Assembly (NCBI GenBank): GCA_002361535.1
Contig: DETG01000014.1
Coordinates: 1 to 31,055 of the forward strand
Length of the DNA stretch: 31,055 nucleotides
Reading direction: 5' to 3'
DNA from: Prevotella sp. UBA3294
Lineage (GTDB): Bacteria > Bacteroidota > Bacteroidia > Bacteroidales > Bacteroidaceae
The first letter of the stretch is position 1; every line of letters starts with the position of its first letter. The position numbers and the translations under genes are program-made. Shown here piece after piece: positions 7,510 through 14,121 of the stretch. The notes below the pieces were generated by a model. It had not been told where the DNA came from, ran no database searches, and worked only from the letters and a program-made list of their open reading frames with translations.

Positions 7510-8319
7510 ATGAAGAACGTGTTGTTGATCTACCGTGCACCGCAGTTCTCACCGAATGCTGTGGAGAAGGACAAGGCCATTCTGGAGACGGTCGGAGAGT
7601 TGTTGCGGCAGGAGGGTTTCTCCGTAGAATATGTGCATGAGGAACAGCTCCATGGAACAGAACAGGCCGATGTCTGTCTGTCGATGGGACGTCTTCCCGC
7701 CACACTTGACTGGCTGAAACGGCTCTCTGCAGAAGGGTGTGTCACCATTAACAGTGGAAGGGGAGTGGAGCAAACAGCCCGTCGGCAGCTTGACCGACTG
7801 ATGCGGGAGCAACAGATTCCTGCGGCTCCGTTGCCCTCAGACGGAGATGACGGCGGCTACTGGCTGAAACGGGGAGATGCGGCAGCGCAAAGTAAGGAGG
7901 ATGTGGTGTTTGCCGCCACCCGCAAGGAGATGGAGACCTGTCTGCAACAGTTCCGTCAACGGGGTATCAGTGAGGTCGTTGTCACCCAGCACGTGCCAGG
8001 CGATGTCGTGAAGTTCTATGGGGTGCAGGGCACCGGATTCTTTCGTTATTTCTATCCCACTGATGACGGAGATACGAAGTTCGGGGATGAAAGTCGCAAC
8101 GGACGGGCCTGTCATTACGCTTTTCACGCAGAGACACTGCACAAAGATGCAGAACGGCTGTCGGTGCTCACGGATGTGAAGGTGTATGGAGGCGACTGCA
8201 TTGTGCGTCCTGACGGGACGTATGCGCTGATTGACTTCAACGACTGGCCCAGTTTCTCCCGTTGTCGCGCAGAGGCTGCAGCGGCCATCGTCAGATTGGT
8301 CAACCATAGTATGAAATGA
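7510..8319 (+). CDS. ATP-grasp enzyme (small-molecule kinase or ligase, substrate unknown)
   Basis: A 269-residue protein with an ATP-grasp-like C-terminal half. Seen: a lysine likely to bind ATP in YWLKRGD (Lys119), a hinge-like strand EVVVTQHVPGDVVKFYGV (about 155-172), and metal-ligand-like residues Asp229 (YGGDCIV), Asp243 and Asn245 in ALIDFNDWPSF. The D-x13-D-x-N spacing is what I remember for inositol 1,3,4-trisphosphate 5/6-kinase, and related spacing is found across ATP-grasp ligases. A kinase acting on a polyol phosphate is therefore one option and a peptide-like ligase another. The frame is open from 7459, but the ATG at 7510 (MKNVLLIYRAPQFSP) fits best, 8 bases after the previous stop. 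It lies between the nucleotidyltransferase and the phosphatidyltransferase, so it probably modifies the same metabolite. Confidence 0.7.
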   Translation: MKNVLLIYRAPQFSPNAVEKDKAILETVGELLRQEGFSVEYVHEEQLHGTEQADVCLSMGRLPATLDWLKRLSAEGCVTINSGRGVEQTARRQLDRLMREQQIPAAPLPSDGDDGGYWLKRGDAAAQSKEDVVFAATRKEMETCLQQFRQRGISEVVVTQHVPGDVVKFYGVQGTGFFRYFYPTDDGDTKFGDESRNGRACHYAFHAETLHKDAERLSVLTDVKVYGGDCIVRPDGTYALIDFNDWPSFSRCRAEAAAAIVRLVNHSMK

Positions 8320-8342
8320 AACAATAATCAAAAATAATCATT

Positions 8343-9302
8343 ATGGCAACATTCAAGGAGATGCTACAGGCATCCTTTAAGTCAAACGATACCGAAGAGT
8401 GGCTCGACGTGCATTTCACACGTCCTATCGGACTGGTCTTCGCCTTGTTCTGGAATAAATTGGGCGTCCATCCCAACGCCATCACTATCCTCTCCATTTT
8501 CTTGGGAGTGGCCGCAGCGGTGATGTTCTATTACACCGACCTGTGGCATAATGCGATGGGTGTACTGCTGCTGATGTTCGCCAATTTCTGCGACAGCACT
8601 GATGGACAGATGGCACGTCTCACAGGAAAGAAAACGTTAGTAGGAAGGGTGCTCGACGGTTTCTCGGGCGATGTGTGGTTTTTTGCCATCTATGTGTCAC
8701 TGTGCCTGAGGATGATGCCCCAGCTGATTCCCGGCACAGATGTGAAGTGGGGCTTCATCATCTGGGTATTGGCATCCGTGGCGGGCTTCTTCTGTCATTC
8801 CCCACAGGCCAGTCTCGCCGACTATTATCGTCAGATCCATCTGTTCTTCCTGAAAGGAAAGGAGGGTAGTGAGCTGGATAACTATGTACAGCAGCGTGCT
8901 ATCTATGAGTCGTTGCCGAAGCGAGAGTGGTTTGCCCGCGTGTTTTATAAGAATTATGCCGCTTATTGCAGGAGTCAGGAGAAACGCACTCCACAGTTCC
9001 AGCAGTTCTTCAAGCAATACCAGCAGGCACAGCAGGAGGATCCGTCACTGCAGGTGTCTCCTGTCAGTCTGCCGTTGCTGAGAGAACGTTTCTTGGAAGG
9101 CAGTCGGCCCTTGATGAAATATACCAATCTGTTGACGTTCAATTCAAGAGCCATCTGCCTCTATGTCACCTGTCTGCTGAATTGTCCGTGGGTCTATTTG
9201 TTATTCGAGATCATGGTTCTTACCGTATTGTATATCTACATGCACCGTCGGCACGAGATGCTGTGTGCGAGATTGTCGGAAGAATTGAATGCTAATCGTT
9301 AG
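8343..9302 (+). CDS. CDP-alcohol phosphatidyltransferase family membrane protein
   Basis: This integral inner-membrane enzyme (319 aa) should exchange CMP of a CDP-alcohol for a hydroxyl of an acceptor alcohol. The signature is D84-x2-D87-G-x2-A-R (DSTDGQMAR), eight residues, G101-RVL-D105. The usual fourth Asp at position 109 is Gly, with an Asp one residue later (D110, in LDGFSGD). Hydrophobic segments are seen near 48-64, 70-82, 111-128, 137-151 and 268-295. Before the motif, FALFWNKLGVHPNAITILS is the conserved helix of this family. A soluble insert of about 110 residues (155-265, rich in Gln, Arg and Glu) is unusual for the short phosphatidyltransferases. It is the third gene of the operon, 23 bases after the ATP-grasp gene. 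Product identity (inositol-, glycerol- or other phosphate lipid) cannot be fixed from sequence. Confidence 0.85.
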   Translation: MATFKEMLQASFKSNDTEEWLDVHFTRPIGLVFALFWNKLGVHPNAITILSIFLGVAAAVMFYYTDLWHNAMGVLLLMFANFCDSTDGQMARLTGKKTLVGRVLDGFSGDVWFFAIYVSLCLRMMPQLIPGTDVKWGFIIWVLASVAGFFCHSPQASLADYYRQIHLFFLKGKEGSELDNYVQQRAIYESLPKREWFARVFYKNYAAYCRSQEKRTPQFQQFFKQYQQAQQEDPSLQVSPVSLPLLRERFLEGSRPLMKYTNLLTFNSRAICLYVTCLLNCPWVYLLFEIMVLTVLYIYMHRRHEMLCARLSEELNANR

Positions 9303-9315
9303 TTGATTGAAAGAA

Positions 9316-11907
9316 ATGAAGAGATTGATCATATCGATCCTGGTGGCATGGCTCATGATACCCGTGTCTGCACAGAAGATCACGGGAGTGATTGTAGATG
9401 ACAACGATGGTGAGTATATCCCGTATGCCAGTGCGGTGTATCGGGGAAACCATGTGATGGTGAGCAGTGATGCCAAAGGACAATTCTCCATCGACAGGCA
9501 TAACGGCTGGAAACTGACGTTCAGTGCCGTGGGATATCAGCCACTGACCATCGTGGTGAGCGAGAAGACGAAGTCGCCGATGCGCATCACCCTGAAGCCG
9601 GAGAAGAATCAGCTGGAGAATGTGACGGTGAGAGGAAAGCGTAATCGCTATTCCCGGAAAGACAACCCTGCGGTGGAACTGATGCGACGGGTGATTGCAG
9701 CGAAGAAGAAGACACGTCTCGACAACCATGACTTCTACCAATATAATAAATACGAGAAGCTCACACTGGCTTTCAATGAACTGAACCCGCAGGATCTGGA
9801 AAACGGACTCTTCGGCAAGAAACAGTGGGTGCTCGACCAGATGGAACTCTGTCCGTATAACAATAAGCTCATCCTGCCTGTAAGCGTGGATGAGACGGTG
9901 ACACGTAAGATCTACAGGAAAGATCCGAAGAGTGAGAAGAGCATCATCATGGGACAGAATACCACAGGCTTGAATGATCTGTTCGAAACGGGAGATATCC
10001 TCAATACCGTACTGAAGGATGTGTTCACGGATGTCGATCTGTATGACAACCAGATGCGTCTGCTGCAATACCCGTTTACCAGTCCGATAGCCGACAATGC
10101 CATCAGTTTCTACCGATATTATATAGAGGACACCACGTTCGTTGACCGTGACAAATGCTATCACTTGCAGTTTATGCCCAACAACCAGCAGGACTTCGGC
10201 TTTCGTGGCGATCTGTATGTCATTGCCGACAGCACGCTGCATGTGCGCAAATGTACTCTCACCATTCCCAAGAAGAGTGATGTGAACTTCGTGGATAATC
10301 TGCAGATCATCCAGGAATATCGTCAGCTCGATAATGGCGAATGGGTGCTCAGCACGGATGATATGTTCGTGGAAATGTCGGTGGCAAAGTTCCTCAGTAA
10401 GGTGATCGTTATCAGGACAACACGTACGCAGGATTATGATTTTACGGAGATCAATAAGAAACTGTTCAAGGGAAAACAGAAAGAACGGCATGAGGCAAAT
10501 GCCCAGATGCGGGATGATGATTTCTGGAATCAGTACCGCTCCGTGCAGCTCACCAAGGGTGAGAGCTCCATGGACAGTTTCATTAAAAACATCGAGAATA
10601 TCAAGGGCTTCAAATACATTATCTTCGGTTTGAAGGCTCTTATAGAGAACTTCGTGGACACGGGTACGAAAGAACATCCCAGCAAGGTGGATATCGGACC
10701 GGTGAACACCATGATCACCAAGAATTTCATCGACGGACTGCGAACACGTGTCAGTGCACAGACAACGGCAAACCTGAATCCCCATTGGTTTGCCAGTGGA
10801 TATTATGCCCATGGATGGGACAGTAAGAAAAACTACTATAAGGCGGAACTGGCCTATTCCTTCAATAAGAAAGACTATCTGCCACGCGAATTTCCCAAAC
10901 GGACACTAACCTTTACCAGTAACTACGACGTGACCAGTCCGTCGGATAAGTTCGTGCATACGGATAAGGATAATGTGTTCACCGCGTTTAAATGGGCAAA
11001 GGTGGACAAGATGATGTTCTACAACCGACAGCAGCTGGCCTTCGAGTGGGAGGAGGAGTTTGGATTCAAGACAACACTGTCGCTGAAAACCGAAGAGAAC
11101 GAGGCCTGCGGCGGACTCTTCTTCACGCCACTGAATGAATGGGTGGCAACGAATGAACAGTCGGTGAATACACCGGGACCTCTCTCCCTGCATAATGGAA
11201 AGATCCGTACGACTGAGCTGATGGCAATGGTGCGCTTCGCTCCTGGTGAGACCTTTATCAATACCAAGCAGCGACGTCTGACCATCAACCTCGATGCACC
11301 AGTGTTCACCTTAGGACATACCATCGGACTGAAAAACGTTCTCGGTGGCGACTATGCCTATAACTTTACCGAAGCGACGATGTACAAACGTTTCTGGCTG
11401 CCTCATAACTGGGGAAAGATCGATTGCCATGTGAAAGGTGGCATACAATGGAACAAGGTGCCGTTCCCCCTGTTGATCATGCCTGCCGCTAACCTTTCGT
11501 ACATTGTGGAGGACGAGACATTCAACCTCGTGAACAACATGGAGTTCCTGAACGACCGTTATGTGTCTGCCGATATGTCGTGGGACCTGAACGGAAAGGT
11601 GTTCAACCGTATCCCATTGCTGAAGAAACTGAAGTGGCGCGAGTATTTCGGAGTGAAGATGCTGTGGGGTGAGCTGACGGATAAGAACAACCCAATGCTG
11701 GAGAAGAACAGCAATGACCGTACCCTGATGATGTTCCCCGAGGGATCGTTCGTCATGGATAGTCACCAGCCGTATTTCGAACTCATTGCAGGAATTCACA
11801 ATATCTTCAAGATCCTGCATGTGGAATATGTGAGAAGACTGAACTACCTGGATCTGCCTACGGCCAACAAACAAGGTATTCGCTTCATGATGAGAATGAC
11901 ATTTTAA
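9316..11907 (+). CDS. DUF5686 / carboxypeptidase-regulatory-like outer-membrane protein
   Basis: The 863-residue exported protein begins with a signal peptide (MKRLIISILVAWLMIPVSAQ). A CarboxypepD_reg-like beta-sandwich follows (about 21-100; KITGVIVDDNDGEYIPYASA, then FSAVGYQPLTIVV). The long remainder matches the DUF5686 family layout, with NPAVELMRRVIAAKKKTRLDNHDFYQYNKYEK near 118-149 and a C-terminal half of alternating aromatic strands that ends GIRFMMRMTF, suggesting an outer-membrane beta-barrel. Function of the family is not established. I take the ATG at 9316; a TTG at 9307 is in frame but gives no better signal peptide. It sits between the phosphatidyltransferase and the HAD phosphatase in one operon, so a role in envelope lipid or surface assembly is a fair guess but only inference. 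Confidence 0.82.
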   Translation: MKRLIISILVAWLMIPVSAQKITGVIVDDNDGEYIPYASAVYRGNHVMVSSDAKGQFSIDRHNGWKLTFSAVGYQPLTIVVSEKTKSPMRITLKPEKNQLENVTVRGKRNRYSRKDNPAVELMRRVIAAKKKTRLDNHDFYQYNKYEKLTLAFNELNPQDLENGLFGKKQWVLDQMELCPYNNKLILPVSVDETVTRKIYRKDPKSEKSIIMGQNTTGLNDLFETGDILNTVLKDVFTDVDLYDNQMRLLQYPFTSPIADNAISFYRYYIEDTTFVDRDKCYHLQFMPNNQQDFGFRGDLYVIADSTLHVRKCTLTIPKKSDVNFVDNLQIIQEYRQLDNGEWVLSTDDMFVEMSVAKFLSKVIVIRTTRTQDYDFTEINKKLFKGKQKERHEANAQMRDDDFWNQYRSVQLTKGESSMDSFIKNIENIKGFKYIIFGLKALIENFVDTGTKEHPSKVDIGPVNTMITKNFIDGLRTRVSAQTTANLNPHWFASGYYAHGWDSKKNYYKAELAYSFNKKDYLPREFPKRTLTFTSNYDVTSPSDKFVHTDKDNVFTAFKWAKVDKMMFYNRQQLAFEWEEEFGFKTTLSLKTEENEACGGLFFTPLNEWVATNEQSVNTPGPLSLHNGKIRTTELMAMVRFAPGETFINTKQRRLTINLDAPVFTLGHTIGLKNVLGGDYAYNFTEATMYKRFWLPHNWGKIDCHVKGGIQWNKVPFPLLIMPAANLSYIVEDETFNLVNNMEFLNDRYVSADMSWDLNGKVFNRIPLLKKLKWREYFGVKMLWGELTDKNNPMLEKNSNDRTLMMFPEGSFVMDSHQPYFELIAGIHNIFKILHVEYVRRLNYLDLPTANKQGIRFMMRMTF

Positions 11908-11926
11908 CAGATTGGATCAAGAAAAG

Positions 11927-12625
11927 ATGGTGAAAGGATATATTTTCGACTACGGAGGAACACTCGATACCTGTGGTAACCATTGGGGAAAGGTGCTATG
12001 GCATGCTTACCAACGACAGCAGGTGCCTGTCAGTGAGGCGCAGTTCCGGGAGGCGTATGTCTATGCCGAGCGTACCTTGGGAAGGAATCCCATCGTGCTT
12101 CCTACCTATACCTTCAAGAAACTGCTCGACGTGAAGCTCCGTTTAGAGATGGAATACCTGTTCATGAAGGGATATTGGACAGCCGACAAGGATACCTATA
12201 CGAAGGTGGAACTGAGTATGCTGAATGATCTGTATGAACAGGTACAGACCACCGTGGCCCATAGCAGAGAGGTTCTGGTGCGATTGCACGAGCAGTTCCC
12301 GATGGTATTGGTCAGTAATTTCTACGGGAATATTCCTGTGGTGCTTCAAGAGTTCCAGCTCGAAGCACTGTTCCAAAAGGTGGTGGAGTCGGCTGTGGTA
12401 GGTATCCGTAAACCGGATCCGCGTATCTTCCAAATCGGGGTGGAGGCATTAGGACTTGCCCCTAATGAGGTGGTCGTTGTCGGCGACAGTATGACAAAGG
12501 ATATCATACCGGCAAAACAGATCGGTTGTCAGACCGTTTGGTTCAAGGGAGAGGGATGGACCGACCTGCAAGAGGATGAGACGATTCCTGATCGAGTAAT
12601 CACAGACTTGGAAGAGTTGGGGTAA
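11927..12625 (+). CDS. HAD-family hydrolase (phosphatase-like) lacking the second motif-I Asp
   Basis: A 232-residue cytosolic HAD protein with an alpha-helical cap (about 15-112). Motif I is FDYGGTLD with the nucleophile Asp8; the usual acid/base Asp at +2 is Gly10. Motif II is Ser130 (LVSNF), motif III Lys162 (RKPDP), and motif IV is GDSMTKD (Asp187, Asp192). Some HADs carry G at +2 (for example YihX-like DLGN), so it may still hydrolyse sugar or polyol phosphates, or be slow or mutase-like. It is the last gene of the operon, 19 bases after the DUF5686 gene and followed by a terminator. Dephosphorylating the lipid or polyol intermediate made by the upstream enzymes would fit. I start at ATG 11927; the TTG at 11912 is an in-frame alternative. 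Confidence 0.83.
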   Translation: MVKGYIFDYGGTLDTCGNHWGKVLWHAYQRQQVPVSEAQFREAYVYAERTLGRNPIVLPTYTFKKLLDVKLRLEMEYLFMKGYWTADKDTYTKVELSMLNDLYEQVQTTVAHSREVLVRLHEQFPMVLVSNFYGNIPVVLQEFQLEALFQKVVESAVVGIRKPDPRIFQIGVEALGLAPNEVVVVGDSMTKDIIPAKQIGCQTVWFKGEGWTDLQEDETIPDRVITDLEELG

Positions 12626-12657
12626 TATACGTTGAGTAATCCCGCTCTCATGTGTCC

Positions 12658-12683
12658 TCGCACTTCGATCAATAAGAATGCGA
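12658..12683. other. Imperfect hairpin in the gap after the HAD gene
   Basis: TCGCACTTC (12658-12666) pairs with GAATGCGA (12676-12683) with one bulged base. No T-run follows, only AATTTG. It may be an mRNA 3' structure or chance. The rest of the 12626-12961 gap is covered by the terminator, small RNA and promoter entries. Confidence 0.3.
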
Positions 12684-12734
12684 AATTTGAATATTATATA
12701 ATAAGGTGTTGGGATTGTTAGCTAAGGTTGGCAC

Positions 12735-12780
12735 AAAAAAATCCAAGATTGTTTCACAACAATCTTGGTCCTTCTTTTCT
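12735..12780. terminator. Bidirectional terminator hairpin
   Basis: A perfect 11-bp stem (12743-12753 with 12758-12768; arm CCAAGATTGTT) encloses the loop TCAC. On the plus strand the tail is TCCTTCTTTTCT, ending the five-gene operon. On the minus strand the tail is one A then seven T (12741-12735), a stronger terminator than the plus one. That asymmetry suggests the main user may be a minus-strand transcript. Confidence 0.88.
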
Positions 12781-12816
12781 AACTAACTTATTATCAACTA
12801 TTCATTACTCATTTTC
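12735..12816 (-). ncRNA. Candidate ~80-nt small RNA on the minus strand
   Basis: A near-consensus promoter on the minus strand (12851-12822) lies about 50 bases before a perfect terminator hairpin with seven T. The predicted transcript starts near 12816 and ends near 12735. The 5' part is A/G-rich, contains the four-codon frame ATGAGTAATGAATAG and then a run with stops in two of the three frames, so it is probably not a protein gene. A purine tract AGAAAAGAAGGA precedes the hairpin. No known RNA family was recognised. Confidence 0.55.
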
Positions 12817-12821
12817 CGCTG

Positions 12822-12851
12822 CAAAGGTACGATGATTCCCGATAAAAACAA
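12822..12851 (-). promoter_or_regulatory. Minus-strand promoter for the candidate small RNA
   Basis: Read on the minus strand: TTG (12851-12849), a 19-bp spacer, then TACCTTTG (12829-12822). This is as good a match to the Bacteroidota consensus as the operon promoter at 6726. No protein gene lies downstream in that direction until the convergent HAD gene, so the only sensible product is a short RNA. Confidence 0.65.
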
Positions 12852-12874
12852 TCATTTTTCAGTAAAAAAATAAC

Positions 12875-12886
12875 GTAAACGTTTGC
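12875..12886. promoter_or_regulatory. LacI-type operator overlapping the lacI-family -33 box
   Basis: GTAAACGTTTGC is a 12-bp dyad with one mismatch around the core AAACGTTT. A central CG dyad of this kind is typical of LacI/GalR-family operators. It overlaps the -33 TTTG of the downstream regulator promoter and lies about 24 bp from the -33 of the minus-strand promoter, so autoregulation and possibly control of both directions is suggested. Confidence 0.6.
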
Positions 12887-12912
12887 GGAATAGATATATT
12901 TTATTATTTTTG
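12882..12912 (+). promoter_or_regulatory. Promoter of the LacI-family gene
   Basis: TTTG at 12882-12885, a 19-bp spacer, and TATTTTTG at 12905-12912 fit the Bacteroidota consensus. The 5' leader to the ATG at 12962 would be about 43 nt. Confidence 0.78.
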
Positions 12913-12961
12913 CATCAGTTTTTGAATGTTAGGCAATGCAATTGTCATAATTTGACTATTG

Positions 12962-13975
12962 ATGAAGCAGCGTAGGACATCCTTAAAAGATTTAGCTGAT
13001 CAACTGGGGGTCAGTATTGCAACCGTATCTCGTGCCCTGAGGAATTCACACGAGGTAGGGGATGATATGAAGCAAAAGGTACAGGCTTTGGCCAAGAAAT
13101 TGAATTACAGGCCAAATCCTTTTGCGCAAGGACTCCGTAGCGAGGCTCCCAAAGTGATTGGTGTGGTGCTGCCTAACCTCGTTACCCATTATTATGCTGG
13201 TGTGCTTGATGGCATAGAGGACTATGCGTCAAAGAACGGGTATTCGGTGATCAGCTCTAACTCCCACGAAGATCATCTTCGGGAAGAGAGAGCCGTGGAT
13301 AATTTCGTCAGTATGCACGTGGAAGGAATCATCGCCTGTCTGGCACAAGATACAGTTGACTATTCCCACTTTGTGGAGATCAACCAGATGGGAATCCCTT
13401 TGGTGTTCTTTGCTCGTACTTGTATGCAGGATACCTTCTCCAGCGTGACGGGAGATGGTGATGTGGCAGCGCAGAAGGCTACGCAACACCTTATTGAGAC
13501 GGGAAGCAGGCGCATTGCTTTTGTCGGCGGTCCCAATCATCTCGATATGGTACAACGTCGCAAGCACGGTTATTTGGAGGCTTTGCGGGATAACAAGATC
13601 AGGATCGACCGCTCATTAGTGGTTTGCGGAACGATCGATTATGAGAAGGCACGGGAGGCAACCTTGCATTTGCTCGATCGTGATGACCGACCCGATGCCA
13701 TCCTCGCCTTTAATGATATTATCACCTATGCCGCTTTTGATGCCATCAAGGCCAAAGGACTGCGTATCCCGCAGGATGTGGCCATTATCGGCTTTACCGA
13801 TGGGGAAACATCTGCGCATGTTACACCCAAGCTCAGTGCCATCATGGATCAGGCTCACAAACAGGGAGCAAAGGCCTGTGAACTGTTGTTACGACGTATC
13901 AAGGGAGATACGAAAATCTATCGGGAAATAGTGCCGATGATCCTGAAAATCAGGGAAAGTTCGGATAAACGGTAA
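12962..13975 (+). CDS. LacI/GalR-family transcriptional regulator
   Basis: The 337-residue protein has an N-terminal helix-turn-helix (residues about 6-28; SLKDLADQLGVSIATVSRAL) and hinge helix (LNYRPNPFAQGLRSE). A periplasmic-binding-like sensor domain follows (about 60-330), with VIGVVLPNLVTHYYAGVLDGIE, GSRRIAFVGGP and AILAFNDIITYAAFDAIKAKGLRIP. This is the complete normal length for the family. The ligand is presumably a sugar or sugar phosphate from the adjacent polysaccharide locus. Start ATG 12962; the TTG three bases before is not needed. The operator-like palindrome at its own promoter suggests autorepression. It precedes susC in the same direction, separated by 146 bases that carry their own promoter. 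Having a LacI regulator as well as an HTCS in one locus is not the most common arrangement. Confidence 0.92.
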   Translation: MKQRRTSLKDLADQLGVSIATVSRALRNSHEVGDDMKQKVQALAKKLNYRPNPFAQGLRSEAPKVIGVVLPNLVTHYYAGVLDGIEDYASKNGYSVISSNSHEDHLREERAVDNFVSMHVEGIIACLAQDTVDYSHFVEINQMGIPLVFFARTCMQDTFSSVTGDGDVAAQKATQHLIETGSRRIAFVGGPNHLDMVQRRKHGYLEALRDNKIRIDRSLVVCGTIDYEKAREATLHLLDRDDRPDAILAFNDIITYAAFDAIKAKGLRIPQDVAIIGFTDGETSAHVTPKLSAIMDQAHKQGAKACELLLRRIKGDTKIYREIVPMILKIRESSDKR

Positions 13976-13996
13976 AAATCTGAACATTTTATACAT

Positions 13997-14046
13997 CATT
14001 TGATAACAAATGTTGTAAGTCTTTTCGTTTTTTTTTATTACTTTTG
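13997..14046 (+). promoter_or_regulatory. Probable susC promoter and adjacent inverted repeat
   Basis: TACTTTTG at 14039-14046 is a good -7 box. No -33 is well spaced; the nearest TTG (14013-14015) is 23 bp away. Just upstream is a 6-bp inverted repeat, CATTTG-ATAA-CAAATG (13997-14012), a candidate activator site for the HTCS. A weak -33 plus an upstream site is what an activator-dependent PUL promoter would show. The leader to ATG 14122 is about 70 nt. Confidence 0.6.
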
Positions 14047-14121
14047 CGCCATGAAAACGTAAGCACTTGGTGTGTGTACCGTATGCTAATATCTATTAAC
14101 AAAATAACAACAAACGTATCT

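Noticed and set aside
9292..10812. 506-codon open frame on the minus strand
   Set aside because: It lies fully antisense to the DUF5686 gene, has a His/Leu/Ile-rich composition typical of reversed codons, and shows no domain or signal; it is a shadow frame.
14051..14062. Four-codon leader frame (ATGAAAACGTAA) before susC
   Set aside because: It lies only about 5 bases after the -7 box, so the mRNA may start at or after it; no evidence that it is translated.
14111..14118. Minus-strand -7 box (TACGTTTG) in the susC leader
   Set aside because: No -33 TTG at a suitable distance and no terminator or gene downstream in that direction.
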